DNA of 64,000 nucleotides from Hysterangium stoloniferum (lineage: Eukaryota; Basidiomycota; Agaricomycetes; Hysterangiales; Hysterangiaceae), in the NCBI GenBank assembly GCA_015178975.1, contig WHVD01000038.1:124001-188000 (forward strand). The letters run 5' to 3'. Shown here piece by piece: positions 1-11,844 of this stretch. The position numbers and the translations under genes were made by a program. The notes below the pieces were generated by a model that was not told where the DNA came from, searched no databases, and saw nothing but the letters and a program-made list of their open reading frames with translations. How positions within the stretch are numbered: the stretch's first letter is position 1; each line of letters begins with the position of its first letter.

Positions 1-2410
1 GTATTTTCCGAGGATCCCGCTCTTCACGATGAACAGGTCCGTGAAGTTTTCCGAAGACTCCGTAAAAACGGTCTTTTCGCCAATGGTAAAAAATGTTATT
101 TCGACATGGATTCTATTGAATACTTAGGTTTCATCATCGGCCCTGATGGTCTCCATATGGATGAAACCAAGGTTCAAGTTGTCCATGACTGGCCCGAACC
201 ACGGAAGGTCAAGGACATTCAATCATTTTTAGGTTTCGCCAACTTTTACTGACATTTTATTCGGAACTACTCGGATATTACAGTACCGCTCACTCATCTT
301 ACCCGTAAAACTCAACCATGGGTTTTTGACGATAAATGCCACTCCGCCTTCCAGACTTTAAAAAATGCCTTCACTTCCGCCCCGATTCTTTCCCATTGGA
401 AACCTGATGTTCCGATTATTGTGGAAACTGATGCTTCCGATTATGCAATTGCCACGATTCTTTCCATTCAAGATTCTGACGGTGAAATTCATCCGGTCGC
501 ATTTCTTTCTCGGACACTTTCAGTATCCGAACTCAATTATGACATTCATGATAAGGAACTTTTGGCAATTTTTGAAGCTTTCAAACATTGGCGCCATTAT
601 CTCAAAGGTTCTGCAACTCCCGTTGACGTTGTTACCGATCACAAAAATCTCGAATATTTTTCTACCACTAAACTTTTAGCCCGCCGGCAGGCCCGTTGGT
701 CTGAATTCCTTTCCGCTTTCAATATGATTATCCGCTTCTGACCCGGACGTCTTGGTGGAAAACCAGATGCCATGACTCGACGATGGGACGTCTATCCTAA
801 AGAGGGGGAAAGTAACTATGCTGTTGTTAATCCACATAACTTGAAACCAGTTTTTACAACGCAACAACTTTCCGCATCTATCCGAGCAACTTCCCTTTAC
901 TATCCAATTATGCGTAGCGTCATGATTATGGACATTGAGCAATTACATCAAGATATCCTTTCCGCACTCACTTCCGACCCGGCCCTCAAGCCACATTTAG
1001 ACGTTCCCGACAATCCCAACCAACCTCGATGGTCACAAGACTCTCAAGGTTTTATCCGTCTCGATGGACGTATCTACGTTCCAGATTCCGACAATCTCCG
1101 ACTCCGCATACTTCAGTAAACACGATCATCCAATCTCCGGACATTACGGCATCAACAATACTCTTGGTTTAATCCGTAGAGAATATACTTGGCCCAACCT
1201 CCGAGATTTCGTAACTCAGTTCTGTAAGTCATGCACCACCTGCTTACGCTCTAAGACCCAGAGGCATAAGCCGTACGGCCTTCTCAAGCAACTCCCGATA
1301 CCAGAAAAACCTTGGAACTCAATTTCCATGGATTTCATTGAACAACTTCCGACATCTGAAGGCTTTACATCCATTCTAGTTGTTGTGGACCAATTCTCGA
1401 AACAAGGCATTTTCATACCCACTCATGATACAATCACATCCTTACAATTAGCGGAACTTTTCATTATTCACGTATTTTCCAAACACGGAGTTCCATCTCA
1501 CGTAACTTCCGATCGAGGCTCCAAGTTCATCTCCCATTTCTTCCAGGCCCTCGGAAAAGCCCTTGACATGAAACTACACTTCACCTCGGGATATCACCCG
1601 GAAGGTGATGGACAAATGGAACACGTTAATCAAACACTGGAACAATATTTCCGCATCTATTGTAATTACCAACAGGACAACTGGAAATCCCTTCTTCCGA
1701 TCACGGAATTCGCCTACAATAACTCTCCGAATGCAACCACTGGCATATCTCCCTTCTTCGCCAATAAAGGCTATAATCCGAATCTCTCAGTACATTCCAA
1801 ACAATATTTAGCTTCTGTCCGTGCTCAAGAATTTCTTACTGACCTCGACGAATTACATCAAGAACTTCGGAAAGCTATTTCTTCCGCACAGGAATATTAT
1901 CAACGTTCCGCAGACAAAAACAGGATCCCGCCTCCTAATTTTAAAATTGGTGATCAGGTTTTTGTAAAAGCTCAATTCTTCCGTACTACCCGACCTTCTA
2001 AAAAACTCGCTGAGAAATTCTTAGGACCTTTTGAAATTATAGCACAAGCCGGTTCACTTTCATGGACTCTCCGTCTTCCCGACAGTATGCGAGCAGTCCA
2101 CCCCATTTTCCACGTTTCCATGTTAGAACCTTGTGTTCCTAACTCATTCCCGGAACGTATTCAACCTCCGTCCTGTCCGGTCATCATTGATGGAGAACCC
2201 GAATTTGAAGTTTCCGAAATTTTGGATTCTAAAATCGACAATCGCCGACGTACTTGTAAATTGCTCTATTTAGTCAAATGGGCAGGTTATGAAGGTACCG
2301 ACGAGGAAACTTCATGGATATTGGCCACGGAACTTGGACATGCTATGGAAATTGTTACTGACTTCCACATGGCTTATCCAGGCAAACCCGGACCTTTATC
2401 ATCACTCTAA
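1..2410 (+). pseudogene. pol remnant of gypsy element 1 (RT end, RNase H, integrase, chromodomain)
   Basis: Reverse transcriptase and RNase H span about 1-780; the RNase H part shows VETDASDYAIATILS. Integrase follows at about 1100-2000, with a zinc-binding region near 1120-1260 (SCTTCLRSK), a DFIEQLP...VVVDQFSKQ core and VTSDRGSKF. The tail has the LEKFLGPFEI-type basic domain and then a chromodomain near 2200-2390 (YLVKWAGYEGTDEETSW). This is the catalytic polyprotein that would copy the element RNA and integrate the cDNA; the chromodomain is thought to steer chromoviruses to heterochromatin. It is a fossil with about three breaks in the visible part. Confidence 0.9.
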
Positions 2411-2503
2411 TCTTTCTGTTCTTTTCTGTTCAGTTTCCGACACTTCCGTTTTCACACTCATTTTAGGTTTTGCAAGTCATAAAAAAAAAAAATATTATTA
2501 AAT

Positions 2504-3645
2504 CTATCTCAAAGTCTCTGACACCCCAAATCCACCTTCCATCCCAACTTCCGGCTCTTCAGCAATTTCCGCACTTTCCACCATATCCTGTACCTCTTCA
2601 TCTTCACTCTCTGATTCTTCCGGCCCTTTTCCCGATGCCCACCTCTTTTCAACACATTCCACCAACGGATCATTAGGTTTTTCCCGTGCCTTATCGGAAA
2701 ACCCCTTGGATACTGCGATTACACCAATGCTAACCATTATCTTCTCCAGGAAATTGTTTTGCCTCCGGAAATTCCAGATCAACGAACGGAAACCTTTCTC
2801 CTGGATATCATTATGGCGATCCATTGTATCCCGCATTTTCATGATTTCCGTCCCGATAAAAACCAACGCATCGACGGTTTCCTTGAGAAGCTCAATGCCT
2901 GTACTATCCGTTTTTGACGCTTCAGTTTCCGTAGCTTTGGCCACTCCTGAACTTCCCGCGTCGTTAGTTTTCAGAGTCTTCTCACCTTTCGGAACCCTTT
3001 TTGAGGCAAGGGTGCATGGAAGTTTGAGAACCGCGCAGGGATAGCAAGTTCCGCCCCATTTTACCTTCTGCTTCCAACAAGTCATGTTCTGTATGGAACA
3101 TCGATAACAAGGAGTTTCGTGGACGATTTCCATTTGTTCCGGAGCTTTGACCTTTGGTTTCTGTTTTGGAAGTTAAATGACTACCGTTTCCTTTACAGAT
3201 GCACTTACTTTAGGACTCGAAGGTCCAGCTTCACCCTCTACTTCCACCTCCACGGCTTTTCGCTGCATCAATAGTTATCAGTTGGAATCATGGAATGTAT
3301 GGGTCAACTTACCTTTCCTTCCCTTATCTCCTTCAGTTTTTCCGCCACCTCCAACTCCCGCTGTAATCTTTCCACCTCCTCTTTCTTTTTCTGCACCTCC
3401 GCCGTTTTCCGTATCCACGCTTCTTTTTCTGCCTTCGCCCGCTCCAATTCCCGTTTTTCCGCCTCTTCCACATCCTTCAACTCCTGCATCAATGCTCTTT
3501 CCTCCTCCTCCTGTCGTCGCTTCAACTCCTCTATTTTCTGGTGTTTTTGTTGAAGTTCTGCGACCTTCGACATCTTTTGAAGTACGGATATTTCGGTATC
3601 TGAGTCTTCCGGGGTAGTGATGAATAACGGCCAACGAATCGACAT
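2504..3645 (-). CDS. Antisense accessory gene of gypsy element 1: coiled coil plus Zn2Cys6-type cluster
   Basis: Convergent with pol and located between the chromodomain and the 3' LTR. The upstream part (3645-3304) encodes a Glu/Lys/Arg-rich coiled coil that ends at a GTAAGT donor (about 3308). A small middle piece ending in GPSSPK lies near 3250-3190 and is followed by a second GTAAGT. The downstream part (about 3171-2504) holds six cysteines spaced C-x2-C-x6-C-x10-C-x2-C-x6-C (CYRC...CYPC...C), then a helical stretch and an acidic C-terminal region. The spacing is that of fungal binuclear zinc clusters, which bind DNA. No known family name comes to mind. Counterparts in the same place occur in elements 2, 3 and 5. 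A regulatory or nucleic-acid-binding role is inference only. Confidence 0.7.
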
Positions 3646-3829
3646 ACAAGTTGTGGTTGAAGAAACAAAAATATTAATTCGAATATTTGGAGGTTTTTAT
3701 ACTCAGAATGACAGCTGAAACTCTCACCTCCATATTTGCGTAAATTTCACAACACATAACAATCAGCCGTCGCTTCAAACACTTAGTACCTAATCGCCTC
3801 TATGGGATTTCGGCCTAACAGGGGGGTAC

Positions 3830-4415
3830 TGTTACGACCCGTTCCCGGATGTTTCAATACCCGACTTCCGATCTCCCACTCCCGACTTCCGATCCCCGAC
3901 TTCCGACTTTCGACCTCTGACTATGGAACATCATAGTTACCGTATCATCCGCATTCTTCCCTTGTTCCGCATTTGGTAATTTGTCCGTTGACACGTATTC
4001 ACTCGTTTGTTTGTTATATTCCCGTTACGGAATATTGTCTTCCTAATATGTCTTATTGTATTTCCGTTTTAAGAACACTTCCGTTACCATCTTATTATGG
4101 TCTCAGTTTGTAGTACAATAACAAGCAGACTTATATTAGTTTCTGTGAATTTGTACTTTACCTTAGATCTGATATCAACTTAGTTTCTTATTCCTTCTCC
4201 CGTCTTTCTGTACGCTCGATATTCAGAACTCTTCGTAACTCTGAATATCCGTATCTTCCATCATAAGTCTCACCTCCGAAATTAAGGACATTGAGCGTTT
4301 GCATAGAGGCGCAGCACATAAGCTGACGCCGACGTCCTGACCCTATCTAGTAGTTCCCGACTTTCCGGTGGCTTCCCGATAGTTCCGGAATACGTTCCCG
4401 ACATGGCACTTAACA
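3830..4415 (+). repeat. 3' LTR of gypsy element 1
   Basis: A 586-bp repeat begins TGTTACGACC after a purine tract and ends CACTTAACA. The same family occurs reversed at 23053-23594, where it shares long blocks including the segment around TAGATCTGATATCAACTTAG. It carries the CAGCACATAAGCTG hairpin at 4312-4325 that recurs in the other gypsy LTRs of the window. Confidence 0.88.
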
Positions 4416-4424
4416 TTCAGCCAG

Positions 4425-5014
4425 TGTTAAGGGTGCATACATGGAGGGTTTCCGGTGAAACCCATGGGAAATCCAGTAGGACTTGGCTCCCTGGGGAGAA
4501 TCTAAGCTGATTTTCTGACTGGATTGTATGTACAACATCTGCCAGACTATATAGACTGTGGAATGAATGACATACCAAATCCAGTAATAATGAAAACAAA
4601 ACTAACAAACATAAAGTGAGATAAGTAAACACCAAACTTGGTGTTAGGAACAGGATGGAATGGAAGTGGAGTCAGAATTGTGACAGGTCATAAAACCATA
4701 ATGGAAACGGAGTGGGAGTGGAGTCCGAATTGTGACAGGTCATCTGACTATAATGGGAACGGGGCTCAGTTAGAGGGATGACAGGTTTTCCGAGTGGGGT
4801 CTGGTGACTGTTGCGTGGGACAGAGTCGGACATAGACAGGGATGGAGTCTGGCAGGTATTCCGGTGACTGATACATGAAGTAATGAAGTCGAATGTGGAC
4901 AAGTCTGATGTATGGAGTCTGGCAGGAATTCCAGTAAACTGACAATTTGTGCGTATAGGGTGTGGGTGCGTATAAGTTAGTATCTGGAGTCTGGTGGGAA
5001 TTCCGGTAATAACA
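4425..5014 (-). repeat. 3' LTR of gypsy element 2
   Basis: 590 bp, starting TGTTAAGGGTG and ending GGTAATAACA on the plus strand. It aligns with the right LTR (11845-12621) almost throughout but lacks an internal block of about 190 bp that the other LTR retains, including the conserved CAGC...GCTG hairpin. Confidence 0.9.
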
Positions 5015-5185
5015 GTACCCTCCCTTTATGCCGAAGTCCCAAAGAGGCTCTAGACCTTGATAAGGTTCTTGTCAGCTACACGCATGTGTCAAAAGTCATG
5101 TTGGTTACATGTATGTGTCATAGAGTCATGTGGTCTGGAAGGTAAGGTTCAGATGCGACGAGCCTATATATAAAAAATTGAAAAA

Positions 5186-6176
5186 ATGAATTTTCTTCTT
5201 CTTTATTATCCCCATCATCAATATGGGACCAAAACCAACACCGTGCAACCCCATGCCAACTGCTGGGCCCTCCACGGGCACTCCATATACGGCACCACTC
5301 ACCGTGGCCCATTGGCACAGCAAGAATATCAATGCCGACACCAAGAAAAGGCAGAGAGGGAAGCCAGGGAGGTCGAGGAGGCCCTGGATAGAGAGTACCA
5401 GGTGGCATTGGCCACAGAGGAAGAGGCTGAGAGGCAGAGGAAGAGAGATGAGGCAGAGGCTGCATGGGGGGCTGCAGAGAAAGCCAGGGCAGCTGCGGAC
5501 AGGGCCATGGTTGCCGTGGGCAAGGTATGTTCCACTGTTCCACATGTTGACTTAACTGACATTGGCATTTTCAGTGCAAGGCAGCAGAGGTGGAGTCCAA
5601 GTCCAAGGGGGAGCTGGAGAGCCCCCAGATAGTGAGTCTCAGGTTCATGGGTGTTTCTGGAAACTAACCACCAAACAGAAAGAAAGGAAAGTGGCACCAG
5701 TCCACCTACATGTGAGGAACAACCCACAGTGTTCCGGTTGTAATGACTGGAATACTGACTGCAATTGGAAGTCTGGGCAGGGACTGGGCTGCTTCCAGTG
5801 TGCACACCTCAAAGTGAGGTGCTCACTGGTTCATGAGCAGCCCACAGGGTCTGTGGCATGGGACATAAGTGGGTCAGATGGGATTTCGGGACTGGATGAG
5901 GTTTTGGGGTGGATCGCTGAGGGCATAGAGGCCCAAAACAAGTTGCTTAGGAAGAGCAACAAGGTGCAGGTAGTGGTGGTGAACGAACTCTGTGGGCTGA
6001 GCTCAGAGTTTTGGAAGTTCCTGGTGGAGTTTGAGAGCGATGTTTATGAAGAGCCGCAGATCGGGAGTTCCGAGGATGCCAGTTCGGATCAGGATGGGAT
6101 GCCCACGGAGGTAGTGGAGCTCCCTCAGGAGATGGCTGAAGTTGGGCAGAAGCATAACCCCATAAATGTAGATTGA
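5186..6176 (+). CDS. Antisense accessory gene of gypsy element 2: coiled coil plus Zn2Cys6-type cluster
   Basis: Runs against the minus-strand element, in the same relative place as the accessory gene of element 1. A charged coiled coil rich in Arg, Glu and Ala (EKAEREAREVEEAL and following) occupies about 5330-5525 and ends at a GTATGT donor; a short exon-like piece ends near 5634 at GTGAGT; the third part (about 5680-6176) begins with KERKVAPVHL, equivalent to the PKV segment of element 1, and then has six cysteines spaced C-x2-C-x6-C-x9-C-x2-C-x6-C (CSGC...CFQC...C). An acidic tail follows. The start codon is uncertain; 5186 and 5224 both offer one. Function is not known; DNA binding is inferred from the cysteine spacing. 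Confidence 0.68.
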
Positions 6177-6398
6177 AAAATATAATAAAAAGTTTAATAA
6201 TGTTTTTTTTTGAAAATAAAAGTAAAGCGTGAAAAACATAAAAATCAAAGTCCACAGAAAATCCACTTAAGGACTTGAAAGACATATCAGAACCTGTAAA
6301 AGCAAAGAGAGACATAGTGTGACAGGGAATAATGAGAATGAGTCCAAATGGAACACAGGGTCCATGGAGTGCGGTCAGAGAGAAGATAGTGGTCCAGG

Positions 6399-9300
6399 TT
6401 AGAGCAGGTAAGCTGTATGAAAGTCAGTAACGATTTCCATGGCATTACCGAGTTCCGTGGCCAAAATCCATGAGGTTTCTTCATCGGTGCCCTCATAACC
6501 TGCCCACTTGACCAAGTAAAGCAGTTTACAAGTGTGTTGATGCTTGTCAATTTTTGAATATAAAATTTGTGAGATTTCAAACTTGGGTTCTCCGTCAATA
6601 ATGACTGGAAGGGGTGGAGATTGCACCCAATCTGGGATAGTGTTAGCAGTACAAGGTTCTAGCATAGAAACATGAAATACCAGGTGTACCGTGCACATGC
6701 TATCTGGAAGCTGTAGTCCAAGAAACTGAACCTACTTGTGCTATAATTTAAAATGGACCTAAATATTTTTCAGCAAGCTTTTTTGATGGACAGGTAGTCC
6801 GAAAGAATTGAGCTTTGACAAAAACATGATCACCAATCTTGAAGTTGGGTGGCAGAATCTGGTGTTTGTCCACTGAATGTTGGTATTGCTCTTGGGTGGA
6901 CTTATATTGCAGTCCGGAGTTCCTCATGGAGCTTGTGGATGTCCATGGTGAACTCTTGAGCATGGGCAAAGGCGAGATTTCGTTCTTGATGTACTGTAAT
7001 ATTTGGATTATATCCTTTATTTGCAAAGAATGGGGAAATCCCAGTAGTGGCCAAGGGTGCATTGTTGTAAGCAAATTCTGCAAGTGGTAATAGGGATTTC
7101 CAATTGTCCTGTTGATAGTTGCAATATACACAGAGATATTGTTCCAATGGCTGACTGACATGTTCAGTTTGTCTGTTGCCTTCTGGGTGATGTCTGGACG
7201 TGAAATGTAGTTTCATGTCCAAGGATTTCCCAAGGGATCTAAAGAAGTGATATACGAACTCTGATCCTCGATTGGAAGTTACACTCTGTGCTTGGAAAAT
7301 ACATGGATAATAAAAAATTCTGCTAACTGCACGGACATAATGGTATCATATGTAGGAATGAATATACCTTGTTTTGAGAATCTGTCAACAACAACTAGAA
7401 TGGCAGAAAAGCCTTCAGAGTCCAGTAGGTGTTCAATGAAATTAATAAAGATAGAATTCCACATGTGTTCTGGTACCGGGAGTTGTTTAAAAAGGCCGTA
7501 TGTCTTGTGTCACTGAGATTTAGAGTGTGGACAAGTAGTGCAAGATTTACAATAGTGCTTAACGAATCCACAGAGTCTAGGCCAAGTGTATTCTCTTCTT
7601 ATTAATTATAGAGTTTTGTTGAACCCAAAATGTCCGGAGAGTGGATGGTCATGTTTGTACTGAAGGATCCTGAGGTGGAGGCCATTGGAGTCTTGTACAT
7701 ACATACGATCATCAAGTCTAATGAAACCATGCTGATCAAGAGACCACCAGGGTTGACTGGGGTCCACGGGATTGTCAAAGTGTGCTTTAGTTATCGGGTC
7801 TAGTGGAATTGCTGATAGAATATCTTGATGTAGCTTCTGAATATCCATAATGATAATTCCACGGCCAATGGGATGGGTGAGGAAAGTCATGCAGGCCATA
7901 AGTTGCTGATTCATGAAAATGGGTTTCAAGTTGTGCAGGTTTACCGTGGCATAGTTGTTGCTCCCCTCTTTAGGATAGATGTCCCATCATCTAGTTAAAG
8001 CATTGGGTTTGCCACCGAGATGGCCAGGTCAAAAGTGGATAATCATATTGAAAGTGGATAGGTATTCAGACTGGTGGGCCTGCTGGCAGGTCAAAGGTTT
8101 TGTAGTAGAAAAATATTCCAGGTTTTTGTGATCTGTTATAATGTCAATTGGAATTCCCAAGCCCTCCAAATAGTGTCACCACATTTTGAAAGCTGAAAAA
8201 ATTGCCAGGAGTTCCTTATCATGAACATTGTAGTTGAGCTCTGCTCCAGTGAAAGTCCAGGACAGAAAAGCCACAGGGTGGACTTCTCCGTTGGAGTCCT
8301 GGATAGACAGAATGGCTCCAAGTGCATAATCCGAGACATACATTTCAATGATAAGTGGGAAGTCCAGTTTCCAATGCAACAGAATAGGAGCTGAAGAGAA
8401 GGAGTTTTTTAAAAGATTGAAAGCTTTTTGACACTTATCATTAAAATTCCACAGAGTATCCTTATGTGTAAGATGGGTAAGGGATACTGTGATGGCAGAA
8501 TATCCACGGATAAACCATCTGTAAAAATTGGCAAAGCTGAGGAAGGATTGTATATCTTTACGTAACTTTTCAGGGTCTGGCCAATCTTTTATGACTTGTA
8601 CTTTAGTTTCATCCATGTGGAGTCTGTCAGGTCCCATTATGAAACCCAGGTATTCCATGGAGTCCATGTCAAAAGTACATTTTTTACCATTTGCAAATAA
8701 ACCATGTTATTGGAGTCTCCGGAGAACTTCATGGACTTGTTTGTCGTGTTCCACGGGATTATCAGAGTAGATAAGAATGTTGTCCAAGTAAACAATGACA
8801 CATAGATCGAGCATATTGGAGAAAATGTCGTTGATAAAATGCTGAAAAAAAGACGGGGCATTGGTGAGTCCAAAAGGCATCACCAACCACTCAAAGGTCC
8901 CATAATGGGTTCTAAAAGTGGTTTTCCATTCGTCACCCACAGAGATCCAGACCAAGTGATAGGCATGCTTAAGCTCTATTTTGGTATAAATCTGGGCATT
9001 CCATGGAGCATCAAGGATGTCAGATATAAGTGGAACTGGATACTTGTCCTTTTCAGTGACAGCATTGAGTCCTCTGAAATCAACACATAGTCTAAGTGAT
9101 CCATCCTTTTTCTTGAAAAAGAGAACAGGTGCTCCAAAAGGAGAGTTAGAGGGTCTGATAAAGTCTATGGACAGATGTTCCTCCAGGAAATCACAGATTG
9201 TGGAAAGTTCTGTGGACGAGAGTGGGTAAATATGTCCTAGGGGTGGCTGGGTGCCTTCTTCAAGGTCAAATTTTAAGTCATATTCTCTGTGGGGCGGAAG

Positions 9301-9700
9301 CTGGTCAGCTTTCTGCTTACTAAAAACATCCACGAAGTCATGATATTTTTCCAGGGCACCTTGTAGGTCAGCAGCTTGCTCAGATTCAGATACCGGGGTT
9401 GAAAAACAACCAGTTGCTTCATCAATTTTTAAATTGATAGTGAATGCCTGGGACCCATCCATTTTTTGTAGCCCTAATAAAAGCTGCAGCATTAATCAGA
9501 GAAATAGATGGAGGTGCCATGGGTTCTGGGGAAGCCATGGGTGCCGTAAGGATCACAGGAGTCCTTGAGATTTCAGGTGCCAGGAAGGCCATGGGGGCTG
9601 TGGAGGCCGTGTTGGGTACAGTTTCCTCAGCTGCCATGGGTGTCTGGAAAGTTGTACTGTTAGCTACCCAGTCAATCAATGGATTGGAGGATAGTCACAA
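6399..9700 (-). pseudogene. pol remnant of gypsy element 2
   Basis: On the minus strand from about 9700: the end of protease (IDWV, then [11 protein letters not shown]), reverse transcriptase (9492-8707; [29 protein letters not shown]), RNase H (about 8400-8100), integrase (about 7930-6750; FINFIEHL, FANKGYNPN) and a chromodomain (6698-6399; YLVKWAGYEGTDEETSW). The protein is most similar, within this window, to elements 1 and 3. It is a fossil with many breaks. Confidence 0.88.
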
Positions 9701-10264
9701 TTCATTGAATACACAAAATTGTATGAAAAACTCCTGATATTTTTAAGTGAGACTATTTCTCCTGGCTATGACTACATGTTTTAGGGATTTATATTTCATT
9801 AACCCAAAACTTCATCTTTAAGACTTGTACACTCTCTTAAAATATGCACAAATGTCATGGTTATACAAGATTAGCTGGGTTGTTACCTAATATTTGGGAT
9901 AAAATACATTCTCTAGTATCTCCATGACTTTTAAAATATCCAGAAACATTATAGTTAACTAAAATTACTTGGGTTATGATTTAATCTTTAGGATAAGATG
10001 CATTCTCTTGTATATTATGCAAACTTTCAAATATAGTTCATATAATTTGAATTTATTTGGTTTAGAAGGTTAACCAAAACTATCTGGCCAACCAATCCAT
10101 GTTGTGGAATTTATCCCCAAAAGGAAAATCTCTATATGTTGTTTGACTAACTTTTGTCAGATACAAGATTAATATTAATATTTCCTTATTCTCCAGAATA
10201 TTATCTAATAGGCTGAATTTGATTAAATATTAATTTTACAACAAACAATATAAATATATATACT
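9697..10264. repeat. AT-rich insertion inside the protease region of gypsy element 2
   Basis: Sequence homologous to the element 3 protease stops near 10264 and resumes near 9697. The intervening roughly 570 bp is very AT-rich, has no coding potential, and contains degenerate internal repeats such as AAATACATTCTCTAGTAT and AAGATGCATTCTCTTGTAT. I found no clear terminal inverted repeat. It could be a decayed MITE or another small insertion. Confidence 0.55.
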
Positions 10265-10350
10265 TTAGTGGATAAATCACAAGCTTGGGTGACAACTGAA
10301 TTACTTGTGCCATCAAAAAGGCAGAGACTGATGGGATTTATTGGATAAGT

Positions 10351-11819
10351 TCACAACAGATTTTTTTGTGTGAATTTTGTATCTAAAAAACAATGAGTCA
10401 AGCCAGAATCTATAAGAGCTGAAAAAATGAATTTAGGAATCATATTAGACATAAGTTTAATAAAAAACGAATCAGAATGCGAAAGAGCAGATGCATTGAG
10501 ATAGAGAGGCAATGCAACCCCCAACCCATGTGGAGTCTGCGGGTTGCTCACTCTTTTTTCGAGTCGGAAGCCGGTTTGTCCTTCAATGGAGTTTCCATGG
10601 AGGTCTTGGCTGTTCGACCCTTTGCAGAGTTTGCTTTTACCAGCGGACATTCTGGAACTTGATGAGCACAAGAGACAGAGGTTATTGTCCATACAACGTT
10701 GTCTTTCTTGTGGGGTTAATTTACCATCAGGTCCGAGCTTTGCCTGTGAGGTTGGGTTTTCCAGTTTGCTTTCCAAACTGTTGACCTTTGTTGTTGTTAT
10801 TGTTATTGTTGTTGTTAAAAGACTTTTATCGTTCTTCTTGTCAGATTGCATGGAGTTCTGGTTGCTGGTTGACGAGTTGTTGTTGTTGGTTTTATTGGCC
10901 ATGGACTTGTTTACTTTGTCCATGGAGGTCTCATGGGCAACTTCCGTGCGACATTCCCAATAACGTGCATCCACATTTTCAGCCTTAAGGTGCATATGGG
11001 ACAGGGTTTTTGGCTTGCCATCTTCTCCTTTTGAGACTTTGTCTTTAAGGCGGGACAGCAGACTGGCATAGAATTGGTGGTGGAGAGCAGGATCGCCCCA
11101 CTGACAATGAGCTGCAAGGTTATTGAATTGGACAATATAGTCCATGATGCACTGCATGTCCTTCATATGAAGGTTAGTGAGACTATTCTCAGCTTCTCCG
11201 GTCAGGTCATATGGGCCAAAGTTGGTTTCAAGCTCCTCAACAAAAGCATCCCAATCTTCAAGCCAAAGTGGCTCTTCCTTGGAAAGTCTGCTAAAAGCCG
11301 GTTTGAACCATTTCAACACAGATCCCGATAAGTATGAAAGTGTGTAGTTGACTTTTTGGGAGTCCATGGACAATGCAATGGATTGATTGTGGAAATTGAA
11401 GTGACATTGCATGAGGGAAGTAGAGAGTTTGTTTGGGTTGGAACCCATGAAGGGTTCCAGAGCATTGACTTTTGACTGTGGAGGTTCTGGATCCTTCTTT
11501 TTGCCTTCTCTGAGCATATGATTCATCAACCTTTCTAAAGTTATTTCTAAATACTCAGAGGTGGGACCTGAAAGTGGCAGTCAATTGTTAGATGGAGGAT
11601 TTTTGACACCCTTGCCTTTGTCAGGGGCCACAGACTTGTCCTCATGCTCAGAAATTCATCCTGGTTTTCCAGGACTTCTTCGATATGGGCTTCTTCCGTG
11701 GCTTCTGGCTGGTTTGTGAGTGTCTGGCTGGTATACAAAGTTAATGGGGGATGAAGAGTCGATGGTCCAGGTAATGATGCCCATGCATGCACTTTTCTTC
11801 TTGGTGGCATATTGAACAA
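10351..11819 (-). pseudogene. gag remnant of gypsy element 2
   Basis: The segment 11529-10351 keeps a 392-residue reading with a retrotransposon gag core (NYTLSYLSGSVLKWFKPAF, LWLEDWDAFVEELETNFGP), a Ser/Asn-rich linker and a cysteine-bearing region (CMDNNLCLLC) before the start of protease (IDSGLTHCFLD). The 11819-11547 segment is the N-terminal part (MPPRRKVHA). It forms the particle shell and packages RNA in live relatives; this copy is a fossil. Confidence 0.82.
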
Positions 11820-11844
11820 TCTGCAAGTCTTAGTCAGAAAATAC

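Larger units (their letters stand above)
1..4415 (+). mobile_element. Gypsy element 1 (Ty3/gypsy chromovirus), 3' half
   Basis: The window opens inside the reverse transcriptase of a Ty3/gypsy element. In order along the plus strand come the end of RT, RNase H, integrase, a chromodomain (the mark of chromoviruses), an antisense accessory gene (2504-3645), a purine tract with GGGGGGTAC at about 3821-3829, and a 3' LTR (3830-4415). The 5' LTR, gag and protease lie outside the window. The coding part is broken, with about three breaks in the portion seen, yet it is still rich in CpG and reads well, so it is not among the oldest copies here. Element 2 sits 9 bp beyond its 3' LTR. Confidence 0.93.

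Noticed and set aside
5562-6176. A free-standing host Zn2Cys6 transcription factor gene
   Set aside because: It lies wholly within the target-duplicated bounds of element 2 and has counterparts in three other gypsy copies, so it belongs to the element.
10544-10988. Leucine-rich plus-strand readings as a membrane protein
   Set aside because: They are the reverse frames of the Asn/Thr-rich linker of element 2 gag.
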